Source of the DNA: CAZQGE01 sp964592815 | GTDB lineage: Bacteria > Bacillota > Clostridia > Christensenellales > CAG-917 | Assembly: GCA_964592815.1 (NCBI GenBank) | Contig: CAZQGE010000001.1 | Span: forward strand, 1-64,000 | Direction: 5' to 3' | Length of the DNA stretch: 64,000 nt | In this document: piece after piece, positions 26,405 to 34,303 of the stretch | How positions within the stretch are numbered: position 1 is the stretch's first letter | Layout: each line of letters starts with the position of its first letter | Translations under genes and position numbers: made by a program | The notes under the pieces: model-generated | Told to the model about the DNA's origin: nothing | The model's database searches: none | What the model saw: the letters and a program-made list of their open reading frames with translations, nothing else

Positions 26405-27199
26405 TCACTTTCTATTTTTTCTTTTATTTTTTTTGTCTTCTTTTTCGGTGTCTTTTTGGTCTTCTGTTCCGTTTCTTTGACTTTCCTCATTTTTTGAGCC
26501 GTCAATGTCACTTACGTTTTGTGGTCTTTCGCTGTGCTTGCCGTCTTGACTTTCAATGCTCTTTTTTTCAAATATCGCTTCACTAAACGGGCTATCCCCT
26601 TCAAACGCATTCAAATCGTTTTCTTCATAAGCGTTTTCGTTTTCTTTTGAAACCTTTTCACGCGTACGCAAAACCTTGTCCATAATCGGCGACATTCTAA
26701 TGAAAATGAATTGCATTGCAAAGTCCACTAAAACAAGAGCAACCGTGCCGACAACAGCTATAACCGCATAGTGAATATTCCCAATTATCGACGGGTCAAT
26801 AAAAATTGTTCCGCATACGAAATACATAAGCGCCAATGCGCCGTTCATATACAAAATTTTAATTGGTAATGAAATGAAAATTTTGATTTTTTTGACGATG
26901 CAAATTGCAAGAAAAATTGACATTGGCCCAAAATAAGCAACATATCCAACGACGGTAAAAATGTCACCCGCAATCAAAAATCCTAAAACTGACGACACAA
27001 TGTATGCGAATATAGCAGAAGAATAATATTTTTTGACAATAGGCGTCATCAAAGCGCACCCTGCTCCAATATAAAATGCCACCGTGCTAAAACGCACCAA
27101 AACAGATAAGCCTACAAACAGCAACGCAACTGCGGTTGATATTCCCGCAAGCGCAATTCGATATATGGCTTCTTGCCTGTCAATCTTAATTTTTTTCAT
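26405..27199 (-). CDS. Unknown integral membrane protein with charged C-terminal tail
   Basis: A 264-residue protein with about six hydrophobic segments in the first 170 residues (for example VALLFVGLSVLVRF, AIFAYIVSSVLGFLIAGDIF, YVAYFGPMSIFLAICIV, VIAVVGTVALVLVDFAMQFI). The general shape resembles ECF-transporter substrate-binding (S) components, though no specific motif confirms it. The last 95 residues are hydrophilic, first acidic, then very basic (KEDKKNKRKNRK), and low in complexity. A strong hairpin separates it from the J-like gene upstream, so it is probably expressed by read-through or from its own weak promoter. Function unknown. Confidence 0.7.
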   Translation of the reverse strand: MKKIKIDRQEAIYRIALAGISTAVALLFVGLSVLVRFSTVAFYIGAGCALMTPIVKKYYSSAIFAYIVSSVLGFLIAGDIFTVVGYVAYFGPMSIFLAICIVKKIKIFISLPIKILYMNGALALMYFVCGTIFIDPSIIGNIHYAVIAVVGTVALVLVDFAMQFIFIRMSPIMDKVLRTREKVSKENENAYEENDLNAFEGDSPFSEAIFEKKSIESQDGKHSERPQNVSDIDGSKNEESQRNGTEDQKDTEKEDKKNKRKNRK

Positions 27200-27210
27200 A
27201 GTTTACCTAA

Positions 27211-27236
27211 AAAAGAGAGCGTAAAAGCTCTCTAAA
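27211..27236 (-). terminator. Terminator after the DUF5685/J-like pair
   Basis: AGAGAGC and GCTCTCT pair around GTAAAA directly after the J-like gene stop codon. On the minus strand six T follow the stem. Confidence 0.85.
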
Positions 27237-27240
27237 AATG

Positions 27241-27885
27241 TTAACAACACGAAATCAAGTCGCCACCCATACATTCGCAACAACAGTCCGCGCACCATAA
27301 TGTTTGACACGCCGCGCATAAGCCATCACCAGCAGTCGAGTTTTGGTTAGGTTGACTGTAAGAACGATTTGTTTGAGTGTAAGTAGTTTGAGTTTGCTCT
27401 TTTTGTGCGTTATTTTCAAATGGACGCGCTCCGTTGATTTTCTTTTTCAAGTTTTCCAAAGCACGCAAATACTTTTCGTTGCCTGGTTCAAGCTCCAACG
27501 CAATTTCAAGTTGTGATTTGCTATCGTTTAGCCAGCTTTTTTCATAGAAAATAATAGATTGAAAGTAGTGCCATTCTGCGTTTCTGTAAGAAATATTATC
27601 AAGAATACGCTGCGCTTCCTCGGGTTTTTTATCCTTTAATGCTTGCTTAACGTCATCAAAACTCGCGGGTTGTTCTGAAACAGTTGCGCCTTCGTGACTC
27701 AATTCCATAGCAACTTGATAGGCGTTGTCCAACTCCTCCAATCTTCTTGCGGCTTCTGCGCCCGCTTCGCCCTCATCAAAAACGTGCTGAGAAAAATATT
27801 CTCGCTTGGTTTTGTAAGCATCAAGTATTTCACTTTGTGATGAATTTTTGGCAATTCCTAAAACTACAAACGGGTCAGTTGGCAT
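27241..27885 (-). CDS. Degenerate J-domain protein with nine-cysteine tail
   Basis: A 214-residue protein. Residues 1-62 look like a J domain (DPFVVLGIAKNSSQSEILDAY ... RRLEELDNAYQVAM), but the HPD tripeptide needed to stimulate DnaK is replaced by HVF, so it is unlikely to be a normal Hsp40 co-chaperone. Residues 72-150 are helical with a TPR-like character (AEWHYFQSIIFYEKSWLNDS, ALELEPGNEKYLRALENL). After a Gln/Thr/Asn-rich linker, the last 27 residues hold nine cysteines (CAAC, WCADCCCEC, SCC) around GGDL. Such a tail suggests metal binding or disulfide/persulfide chemistry. Its start overlaps the DUF5685 gene by 22 bases, so the two are translationally coupled and probably act together. 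No known function. Confidence 0.8.
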   Translation of the reverse strand: MPTDPFVVLGIAKNSSQSEILDAYKTKREYFSQHVFDEGEAGAEAARRLEELDNAYQVAMELSHEGATVSEQPASFDDVKQALKDKKPEEAQRILDNISYRNAEWHYFQSIIFYEKSWLNDSKSQLEIALELEPGNEKYLRALENLKKKINGARPFENNAQKEQTQTTYTQTNRSYSQPNQNSTAGDGLCAACQTLWCADCCCECMGGDLISCC

Positions 27886-28724
27886 TTTGTTTCTCCTTTT
27901 AACAATCGCTCCATTTGTTTGAGCATACCAAGGTAAATAGTGTTTGAAAGTACGCCCTCACATAAAACGATTTTCATTTTGTTGTAACTTTCAACAATTC
28001 TGTTATAAGTTGAACGCAACAAAAACGAAAGTTCATCTTGATTATCGGCTAGATATGCGGTTTTATCCAAACATTGTCCAAAATTTAGCAATATCGGATT
28101 ATATCGTTTATCCTTTGTATCCTTTTCAATGTCGTCAACAGCATCAAAAAGATATACAAGCCTACCTAAATTATATGTAAAAATGTCTATGTTGTCATCT
28201 GTTTTTATCAATTCACGCGTAATATCACGCATTAGTGACGCAAAACAATCTGCAACTTGGTCAATACTTTTGCATTGTTCCTTCTCAAATTTTGCTAAAT
28301 CAGAAAAGCGTTGTTTCATCAATTTGTCAATTTGTGGCAAGTGCTTTGCCGCCTTTCGTTTTCTAAGATACAATCTCCACTTGATAGGCGCGCGATATTT
28401 TTTTCCGTCTTGTATGTCGTCTTCAACGTTATAATAAACAAGCAAAACGGATAAATCTGCAACTTTCATTGTGAGTTCGTCGGCGTCAACAACAGGTTTC
28501 TTTTTCCCAGTTATAAAACACCACTCTTTGCGAACTCCAACCATTGTGTCAGAAAGCGAATGTAACAAAGCGTTATAAAAAGTAGTATCGTAATTTGTGC
28601 AAAATCTAGTAATAGGCGACCCCGATTTGCCAAGAGCTTTGCATAAACCGCAATAAAACCCTTGAAAAACCGTAAAGTCTTTAATATACATATTGTCTTT
28701 ATCGGGTATCACATATCCGAACAT
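27864..28724 (-). CDS. DUF5685-family protein
   Basis: A 286-residue protein recognised by pattern as DUF5685: MFGYVIPDKDNMYIKDF, FQGFYCGLCKALG (Cys25/Cys28) and NYDTTFYNALLHSL near the N-terminus. Two Asp-rich motifs stand out: EDDIQD (101-106) and DAVDDIEKD (194-202), both in predicted helices. Paired aspartate motifs of this spacing are what class I isoprenoid synthases use to bind Mg-diphosphate, so an all-helical prenyl/terpene-synthase-like fold is a reasonable hypothesis, though not established for this family. No signal peptide. It is the first gene of a two-gene unit with the Cys-tailed J-like protein; a TATAAT box lies upstream near 28748. Confidence 0.75.
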   Translation of the reverse strand: MFGYVIPDKDNMYIKDFTVFQGFYCGLCKALGKSGSPITRFCTNYDTTFYNALLHSLSDTMVGVRKEWCFITGKKKPVVDADELTMKVADLSVLLVYYNVEDDIQDGKKYRAPIKWRLYLRKRKAAKHLPQIDKLMKQRFSDLAKFEKEQCKSIDQVADCFASLMRDITRELIKTDDNIDIFTYNLGRLVYLFDAVDDIEKDTKDKRYNPILLNFGQCLDKTAYLADNQDELSFLLRSTYNRIVESYNKMKIVLCEGVLSNTIYLGMLKQMERLLKGETKCQLTRL

Positions 28725-28790
28725 AGCGTTTCCTTTATGGATAGATTATAGCCTTGTCACCTTAAACAAACCTTAATTTACAATTTTTTA

Positions 28791-29813
28791 TTATTTGTCA
28801 AACGAAACCAAACCGACTTTCTTCTTAACTTTTTTAAGTGTTCTTTGACCTAAACGGCTTGCCTTTTCTGCGCCTTGCTTCGCAAAGTCCGCCAAAATTG
28901 CTCTGTCGTCTAAATATCTTAAATAATTTTCTCTTATAGGCTTGAATTTGCTTGCAACTGCTTCACCTACTGCCAACTTAAAATTGCCATAGCCAACACC
29001 AGAAAATTCATTTTCCACTTGTTCTGTGGTTTTGTTTTCTATTGCGGCGTAAATTGTGATGAGGTTTGAAATGCCAGGTTTGTCATCACTCATAACAATT
29101 TCATTTTCGCTGTCAGTTACAGCACGTTTGAAACGTCTGACTATCGTTGCTTCATCGTCAATAATAGACACCGTCGCATTTTGGTCGGGGTCAGACTTCG
29201 ACATTTTTGCTGTTGGGTCTTGAAGTGAACAAATTTTTGCGCCAGTTGCTGGAATGTATGGTTCTGGAATTGTAAATACGTTTCCGTAACGGTTGTTAAA
29301 GCGTGTTGCAATATCCCTCGTAAGTTCCAAATGTTGTTTTTGGTCAACTCCAACAGGCACCAAGTTTGAGTTGAAAAGCAAAATATCCGCCGCCATAAGC
29401 ACAGGATAATCCATAAGTCCCATATTTATGTTATCGGCGTGTTTTGCGCTTTTATCTTTGTATTGCGTCATTCTTGACGCCTCGCCAACGTAAGTGTTGC
29501 AGTTCAATATCCATTGAAGTTCAGCGTGTTCGGGGACTTGTGACTGAAAATACATTATTGATTTTTCAGGGTCTAGTCCACACGCTAAAAACTGAGCAAA
29601 AAAGCTGAGGCTTGTCTGACGAAATTCCTGAGGTTCACGTCTTACGGTCAAAGCGTGTAAATCGGCAATAAAGAAAATGGAGTCAAAATCTGCCTGCATT
29701 TTCTCCCAATTACTGACTGCGCCCAAAAAATTGCCCAAAGTTATTGTACCTGTGGGCTGTATTCCGCTCAACATTATCTGTCTTTTTACGTTTTGATTTT
29801 CAATTTCCGACAT
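28791..29813 (-). CDS. trpS: Tryptophanyl-tRNA synthetase
   Basis: Charges tRNA-Trp with tryptophan. The 340-residue class Ic synthetase has the N-terminal SGIQPTGTITLGNFLGA, in which TLGN is the HIGH-equivalent, the tryptophan-pocket region and KMSKSDPD as the KMSKS loop. Full length for bacterial TrpS. It is the last gene of a run that includes thrC and a P-loop protein; only 13 bases separate it from thrC. No T-box antiterminator or leader is visible before it, because it is transcribed from upstream genes. Confidence 0.96.
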   Translation of the reverse strand: MSEIENQNVKRQIMLSGIQPTGTITLGNFLGAVSNWEKMQADFDSIFFIADLHALTVRREPQEFRQTSLSFFAQFLACGLDPEKSIMYFQSQVPEHAELQWILNCNTYVGEASRMTQYKDKSAKHADNINMGLMDYPVLMAADILLFNSNLVPVGVDQKQHLELTRDIATRFNNRYGNVFTIPEPYIPATGAKICSLQDPTAKMSKSDPDQNATVSIIDDEATIVRRFKRAVTDSENEIVMSDDKPGISNLITIYAAIENKTTEQVENEFSGVGYGNFKLAVGEAVASKFKPIRENYLRYLDDRAILADFAKQGAEKASRLGQRTLKKVKKKVGLVSFDK

Positions 29814-29826
29814 AGTATCCTCTTAC

Positions 29827-31311
29827 TTATTTTTCTTCTTTCAACACAAAGTCGAAAACGGCTTGTTTGGTTTCTGTTCTGTCAATGACAGTCAAATGTT
29901 TTTCTTTCTTTTCTTTGAGATAAAACAAAGACTCAGGACAATCTAAAGCAGTTGCAAGTTGAAGTTTCATAACAGCTTTGAAAGCATCCTTTTCTTCTCT
30001 ACCGCTTATAGCCTTATATACGTCTTTTGCAAACTTATAAGGGCTTGCCGTTGAAACGATAACTGTCAACGTATCGTCATCTGTTTCAACAGAATATTCG
30101 TTATATACACTTGCGGCAACCGCCGTGTGCGTGTCAAAAACATAATCGTCTAAATCAAAGAAATTGTGAATTGCATCAGAGGTTTCTTCTTCATCAGCCC
30201 AACCCGACTCAAATATCTCACCTTTGATTTTTCCTAAGTCGATTTCAAACCTTCCTTTTGTTTTCAAGCCTTCATATAATGCGTTTACAGTTTTGTCATC
30301 TCTGCCATACATTTCATAAATCAACCTCTCCAAATTTGATGAAACCAAAATATCCATAGACGGCGACATTGTTTTGTAAAAGTCACGATTTACGTCATAT
30401 ACGCCCGTGTTGAAAAAATCTGTCAAAATGTTGTTTGCATTTGACGCAATAATCAATTTGTTGATTGGAAGCCCCATTCGATAAGCATAGTAGCCCGCCA
30501 AAATATTACCAAAGTTGCCAGTTGGAACAACAAAATTTATTTTGTCGCCAAAATTGATTTCTTCACTTGAAACCAAATCACAATAAGCTGATATATAATA
30601 GGCAATCTGTGGCGCAAGCCTTCCCCAGTTTATGGAGTTGGCAGACGACATTTCAATACCTTTTTCTTTCAATTTTTGGACTGTGTCAGCGTCGTTAAAC
30701 AACTTTTTGACTGCTGTTTGAGCGTCGTCAAAATTGCCCCTAATTGCTGCCACGTGTACGTTTTCACCATCTTGCGTAACCATTTGTTTGCGTTGCAAAT
30801 CACTTACGCCCGCATTTGGATAAAAAACGATAATTTCTGTGCCTTCAACGTCCTTAAAGCCTTCTAGCGCGGCCTTTCCCGTATCTCCGCTTGTTGCGAC
30901 CAAGATAAGTGTTTTGTTTGTGTTGCCTTGTTTCTTTTTGCTTGCAACCATCAAATAAGGCAACAGCGTCAAAGCCATATCCTTAAAAGCACAAGTTGGT
31001 CCGTGCCATAATTCCATAACAAACAAACCATCTTCAACCTTAATCAAAGGACAGGGGTCGCCATCAAAACGCGAATACGCTTTTTGAGTGTAATCTAAAA
31101 GTTCTTCATAAGAAAAGTCGTCAAGATACATAGCGAGTATTTTGGCGGCTCGTTCAGGATAATCAAGGTTTGTCAATTCCGCAATGAGATTTTCGTCTAA
31201 AACTGGGAATGACGACGGAACAAACAGTCCGCCGTCATCAGATATTCCTTTGACTATCGCCTCGCTTGCAGAGAAAACCTTTGAGTTATCTCTGGTGCTG
31301 GTGTATTTCAT
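29827..31311 (-). CDS. thrC: Threonine synthase
   Basis: PLP enzyme converting O-phosphohomoserine to threonine and phosphate. The 494-residue protein is of the longer (E. coli/yeast-like) class: KYTSTRD at the start, GPTCAFKDMALTLLPYL with the Schiff-base Lys110, the phosphate-binding SGDTGKAAL, and NSINWGRLAPQIAYY. Complete. The four-base overlap (ATGA) with the preceding P-loop gene suggests translational coupling, and trpS follows. Homoserine kinase and homoserine dehydrogenase genes are elsewhere. Confidence 0.96.
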   Translation of the reverse strand: MKYTSTRDNSKVFSASEAIVKGISDDGGLFVPSSFPVLDENLIAELTNLDYPERAAKILAMYLDDFSYEELLDYTQKAYSRFDGDPCPLIKVEDGLFVMELWHGPTCAFKDMALTLLPYLMVASKKKQGNTNKTLILVATSGDTGKAALEGFKDVEGTEIIVFYPNAGVSDLQRKQMVTQDGENVHVAAIRGNFDDAQTAVKKLFNDADTVQKLKEKGIEMSSANSINWGRLAPQIAYYISAYCDLVSSEEINFGDKINFVVPTGNFGNILAGYYAYRMGLPINKLIIASNANNILTDFFNTGVYDVNRDFYKTMSPSMDILVSSNLERLIYEMYGRDDKTVNALYEGLKTKGRFEIDLGKIKGEIFESGWADEEETSDAIHNFFDLDDYVFDTHTAVAASVYNEYSVETDDDTLTVIVSTASPYKFAKDVYKAISGREEKDAFKAVMKLQLATALDCPESLFYLKEKKEKHLTVIDRTETKQAVFDFVLKEEK

Positions 31312-31736
31312 AGTTCTCCTTGATACTTTTTCAAAAACTCAGGGAAATTCTCCTCGTTTTCGCTTACTGTAAGTATAAATGTAGTTTTTTGCGCCTTGGC
31401 AATGTTGTAAATATCCGTAAAGAAGTCTTTCATTTCAGCCACGGTACGGTTCAACATTCTGTGCGCGCCGTCGATATAGAAGCTTTCAATATCGTGATTG
31501 CCAGCTAAAATACCTTTGATAAATCCGATAAGGGCACGTTCGTCAATAGGCTCCTCGCCACGCTTCAAGCAATTTGCGTTTATTGTGCGGATTTGATAAC
31601 GGAGAGAATACATATATCTGTCCGTATCTGTGACAAAAACGATGTCGCCTTTTGCTGTTTCGATATTATCGTTTGCCATATCGATTATAATCTTTGTTTT
31701 GCCTGTTCCTTTTGCTCCGGTGATAAGTTTTATCAT
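31308..31736 (-). CDS. Small P-loop ATPase of unknown function
   Basis: A 142-residue protein with a Walker A motif near the start (GAKGTGKT, residues 7-14) and a Walker B-like SFYIDGAHRM. The Asp-Gly-Ala-His could place a catalytic acid or His next to the metal site. There are no extra domains or membrane segments; related clostridial proteins are often automatically labelled as PilT-like or simply ATP-binding. The ATG at 31736 was chosen over an earlier in-frame start because of the GGAGGTG ribosome site directly upstream. It overlaps thrC by four bases. A role in the threonine or translation pathway is not supported by any motif. Confidence 0.75.
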   Translation of the reverse strand: MIKLITGAKGTGKTKIIIDMANDNIETAKGDIVFVTDTDRYMYSLRYQIRTINANCLKRGEEPIDERALIGFIKGILAGNHDIESFYIDGAHRMLNRTVAEMKDFFTDIYNIAKAQKTTFILTVSENEENFPEFLKKYQGEL

Positions 31737-31795
31737 AAGCACCTCCACCTATATATTACAAAATTTGGTTACAAATTACAATACCCAATTTTATA

Positions 31796-33196
31796 TTATT
31801 GCTTAGACAATGAAGCGTGAAATTCGGCATATTTTTTTGCGTCAAGATTTTTGACCATAAAATCTAATTCACCATCGCTTATCATAGTGGTTCTGCCGTT
31901 TGCATATTGCAAATCAACAAGTTCTTTCATTTTTGACACGAGTTCAGAACGTTTGTCTTCTTTGTTCTCGCTTGCAAGATGATAATAACTATTTATCCAA
32001 AACGCAATTCCTGCAAGACCGCTGAACGCATCAACGATAACTCTTGGAGGACGTCCCAAAATTTTGTCCGTATCGAATATATTATAAATTTCTTGGTCTT
32101 TCAACATTCCGTCTGCGTGAATACCCGCTTTTGTAACGTTAAAGTTTTTGCCTACAAACGGAGTACGTTCAGGAATTTGGAAATTCATATTATGTTCAAA
32201 GTATTCAGCGATTTCCGTAATTGCCGTCAAGTCCATACCGTTGGTTGTACCACGTAAAGACGCATATTCAACCGCCATAGCTTCAAGCGGTGTATTTCCT
32301 GTTCTTTCGCCAATTCCCATAAGAGTGCAGTTTATTGTAGAACAACCGTAAAGCCACGCTGTTGCCGAATTGGTAACCGCCTTATAAAAGTCGTTGTGGC
32401 CGTGCCATTCCAACTGTTCGGACGGACACTCAGCGTAATAACGAAATCCGTAAATTATACCTTGAACGCTTCTTGGAAGTGACGTTCCAGGATAAGTAAC
32501 ACCATAGCCCATTGTATCGCAAGCACGAATTTTAATTGGTATTCCGCTATCTCTTGACAAATTCATAAGTTCAATCGCGAAAGGCACGACAAAACCAAAA
32601 TAGTCTGCACGCGTAATGTCTTCAAAGTGGCATCTTGGCACAATTCCACGGTCAAGTGCCATTTTAACCACGGATAAATATTTATCCATAGCTTGCCTTC
32701 TTGTAAGATTCATTTTTTTGAAAATATGATAGTCTGAACAACTTACCAAAATTCCCGTTTCTTTAATTCCAAATTGTTTGACCAATTCAAAATCTTTTTC
32801 ACTTGCACGTATCCAACTTGTGACTTCTGGAAATTTATATCCTAGTTCCAAGCATTTTTCAACTGCTTTTCTGTCGTTTTCGCTATATAAGAAAAATTCG
32901 CTTTGGCGCACAATTCCCTTTGGTCCGCCAAGACGGTGCAATAACTTGTAGAGATTGACAATATCATCAACCTTAAATGGTTCGCAAGATTGTTGTCCGT
33001 CACGGAAAGTCGTATCGGAAATATACAAGTTTTTTGGGCATTCCAAAGGAATGTGACGCATATTAAACGTCGTTTTTGGAATTTCTCCGTATGTAAAAAT
33101 CTTGCGATGCAAGTTTGGATAAGAAACGTCTTGCAAATTTGGCTTGTAGGCGTGTTCTTCAATGATATGTCTGTTTTTGTCGTATTTGACTATCAT
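31796..33196 (-). CDS. Re-citrate synthase (DRE-TIM metallolyase family)
   Basis: Predicted to condense oxaloacetate and acetyl-CoA to citrate with Re-face stereochemistry, replacing the usual Si-citrate synthase and so feeding 2-oxoglutarate/glutamate synthesis in anaerobes. The 466-residue protein has the DRE-TIM barrel signature SDTTFRDGQQ (Arg65, Asp66) and the metal-binding EWHGHND (His265, His267). Whole segments such as HRLGGPKGIVRQSEFFLYS, VPRCHFEDITRADYFGFVVP, LGYGV-like MGYGVTYPGTSLPRS and GKNFNVTKAGIHADG match my memory of the Clostridium kluyveri-type Re-citrate synthase rather than 2-isopropylmalate or homocitrate synthases, which are the main alternatives. Cotranscribed after prfA; no aconitase or isocitrate dehydrogenase gene is nearby. 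Confidence 0.82.
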   Translation of the reverse strand: MIVKYDKNRHIIEEHAYKPNLQDVSYPNLHRKIFTYGEIPKTTFNMRHIPLECPKNLYISDTTFRDGQQSCEPFKVDDIVNLYKLLHRLGGPKGIVRQSEFFLYSENDRKAVEKCLELGYKFPEVTSWIRASEKDFELVKQFGIKETGILVSCSDYHIFKKMNLTRRQAMDKYLSVVKMALDRGIVPRCHFEDITRADYFGFVVPFAIELMNLSRDSGIPIKIRACDTMGYGVTYPGTSLPRSVQGIIYGFRYYAECPSEQLEWHGHNDFYKAVTNSATAWLYGCSTINCTLMGIGERTGNTPLEAMAVEYASLRGTTNGMDLTAITEIAEYFEHNMNFQIPERTPFVGKNFNVTKAGIHADGMLKDQEIYNIFDTDKILGRPPRVIVDAFSGLAGIAFWINSYYHLASENKEDKRSELVSKMKELVDLQYANGRTTMISDGELDFMVKNLDAKKYAEFHASLSKQ

Positions 33197-33216
33197 AGTG
33201 CCTCCACTAATGAAAT

Positions 33217-34302
33217 TTAATCTATGTTTTCAAGTAATTTATTTTGCAAGGCGATTTGTAGTCCTGAAATCATTTCGTCCATTTCACCAAGCATAAATTT
33301 GTCAAGTGAATAAAGCGTAAGCCCTATTCTGTGGTCTGTAACTCTTCCTTGCGGAAAGTTGTACGTGCGTATTCTCTCGCTTCTGTCGCCAGTTCCAACT
33401 TGCGCTTTTCTGTTTTCGCTGTATTCTTTTTCTGCTTTTGATTGATAGTAATCAAACAAGCGCGAGCGCAAAACTCTCATTGCTTTTTCACGGTTTTTGA
33501 TTTGACTGCGTTCATCTTGGCATTCAACCACAATACCCGTTGGCAAGTGCGTCATTCTTATAGCCGACTCAGTCTTATTTACGTGCTGACCACCTGCGCC
33601 GCCACTTCTATACGTATCAATCTTTATGTCGTTTTCATTTAGGTTAACTTGTACGTTTTCAACTTCTGGCAACACGGCAACCGTAACCGTTGAGGTATGA
33701 ACTCTGCCTTGCGACTCGGTTTCGGGGACTCGTTGAACTCTATGAACTCCACTTTCAAATTTGAGTTTGCCGTAAACGCCTTTGCCAGCAATCATAAACA
33801 CAAGTTCTTTTGCTCCGCCAAGTTCGGTGTAGTTCATATTTATTTCTTCCACTTTCCAACGCTTATTGTCAGCATAGTGGCGATACATTTTCATAAGTTC
33901 TGTGCCAAACAGCGCAGCTTCTTCACCACCCGCCCCTGCTCTAATTTCCATAATAACGTTGTTGTCTTCATTGGGGTCTTTGGGCAAAAGCGAAATTTTA
34001 AGGTCGCCTCCGTCTTGCTCCAAAGCCTCGCGCATATCGTCAATTTCACTTTTTATCAATGATTTTAATTCGCCGTCTTTTTCAATTTCCAACATTTCTT
34101 CCAAATCTTGAAACTCTCTTTTATGCGCCGAAAACCTATCAAATATTTCTACAATAGGTTCTAAATCAGAATGCTCTTTGCTTAAAACCTTAAATTGTTC
34201 TTGTTTGTTTATGATTTCTTTTTTTGACAAAAGCTCGCCAAGTTCATTATACCTTGCTTTTATCTTTTCAAGTTTTACAATCATTCCTTCGCTGACTTTC
34301 AT
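33217..34302 (-). CDS. prfA: Peptide chain release factor 1
   Basis: Reads UAA and UAG and triggers peptide release. The 361-residue protein carries the RF1-type codon-reading motif in VPETESQGR (Pro-Glu-Thr, as in Bacillus) and the catalytic GGQ within [15 protein letters not shown]. The ATG at 34302 has GAGGT five bases upstream; a later in-frame ATG is less well placed. Only one base separates it from the DUF1385-PrmC gene, whose methyltransferase half modifies the glutamine of the GGQ motif, so enzyme and substrate are produced together. Followed by the Re-citrate synthase gene after 20 bases. Confidence 0.97.
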   Translation of the reverse strand: MKVSEGMIVKLEKIKARYNELGELLSKKEIINKQEQFKVLSKEHSDLEPIVEIFDRFSAHKREFQDLEEMLEIEKDGELKSLIKSEIDDMREALEQDGGDLKISLLPKDPNEDNNVIMEIRAGAGGEEAALFGTELMKMYRHYADNKRWKVEEINMNYTELGGAKELVFMIAGKGVYGKLKFESGVHRVQRVPETESQGRVHTSTVTVAVLPEVENVQVNLNENDIKIDTYRSGGAGGQHVNKTESAIRMTHLPTGIVVECQDERSQIKNREKAMRVLRSRLFDYYQSKAEKEYSENRKAQVGTGDRSERIRTYNFPQGRVTDHRIGLTLYSLDKFMLGEMDEMISGLQIALQNKLLENID

Positions 34303-34303
34303 A

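Noticed and set aside
27241..27885. Normal DnaJ co-chaperone
   Set aside because: The HPD motif is replaced by HVF and the typical DnaJ Gly/Phe and zinc-finger regions are absent.
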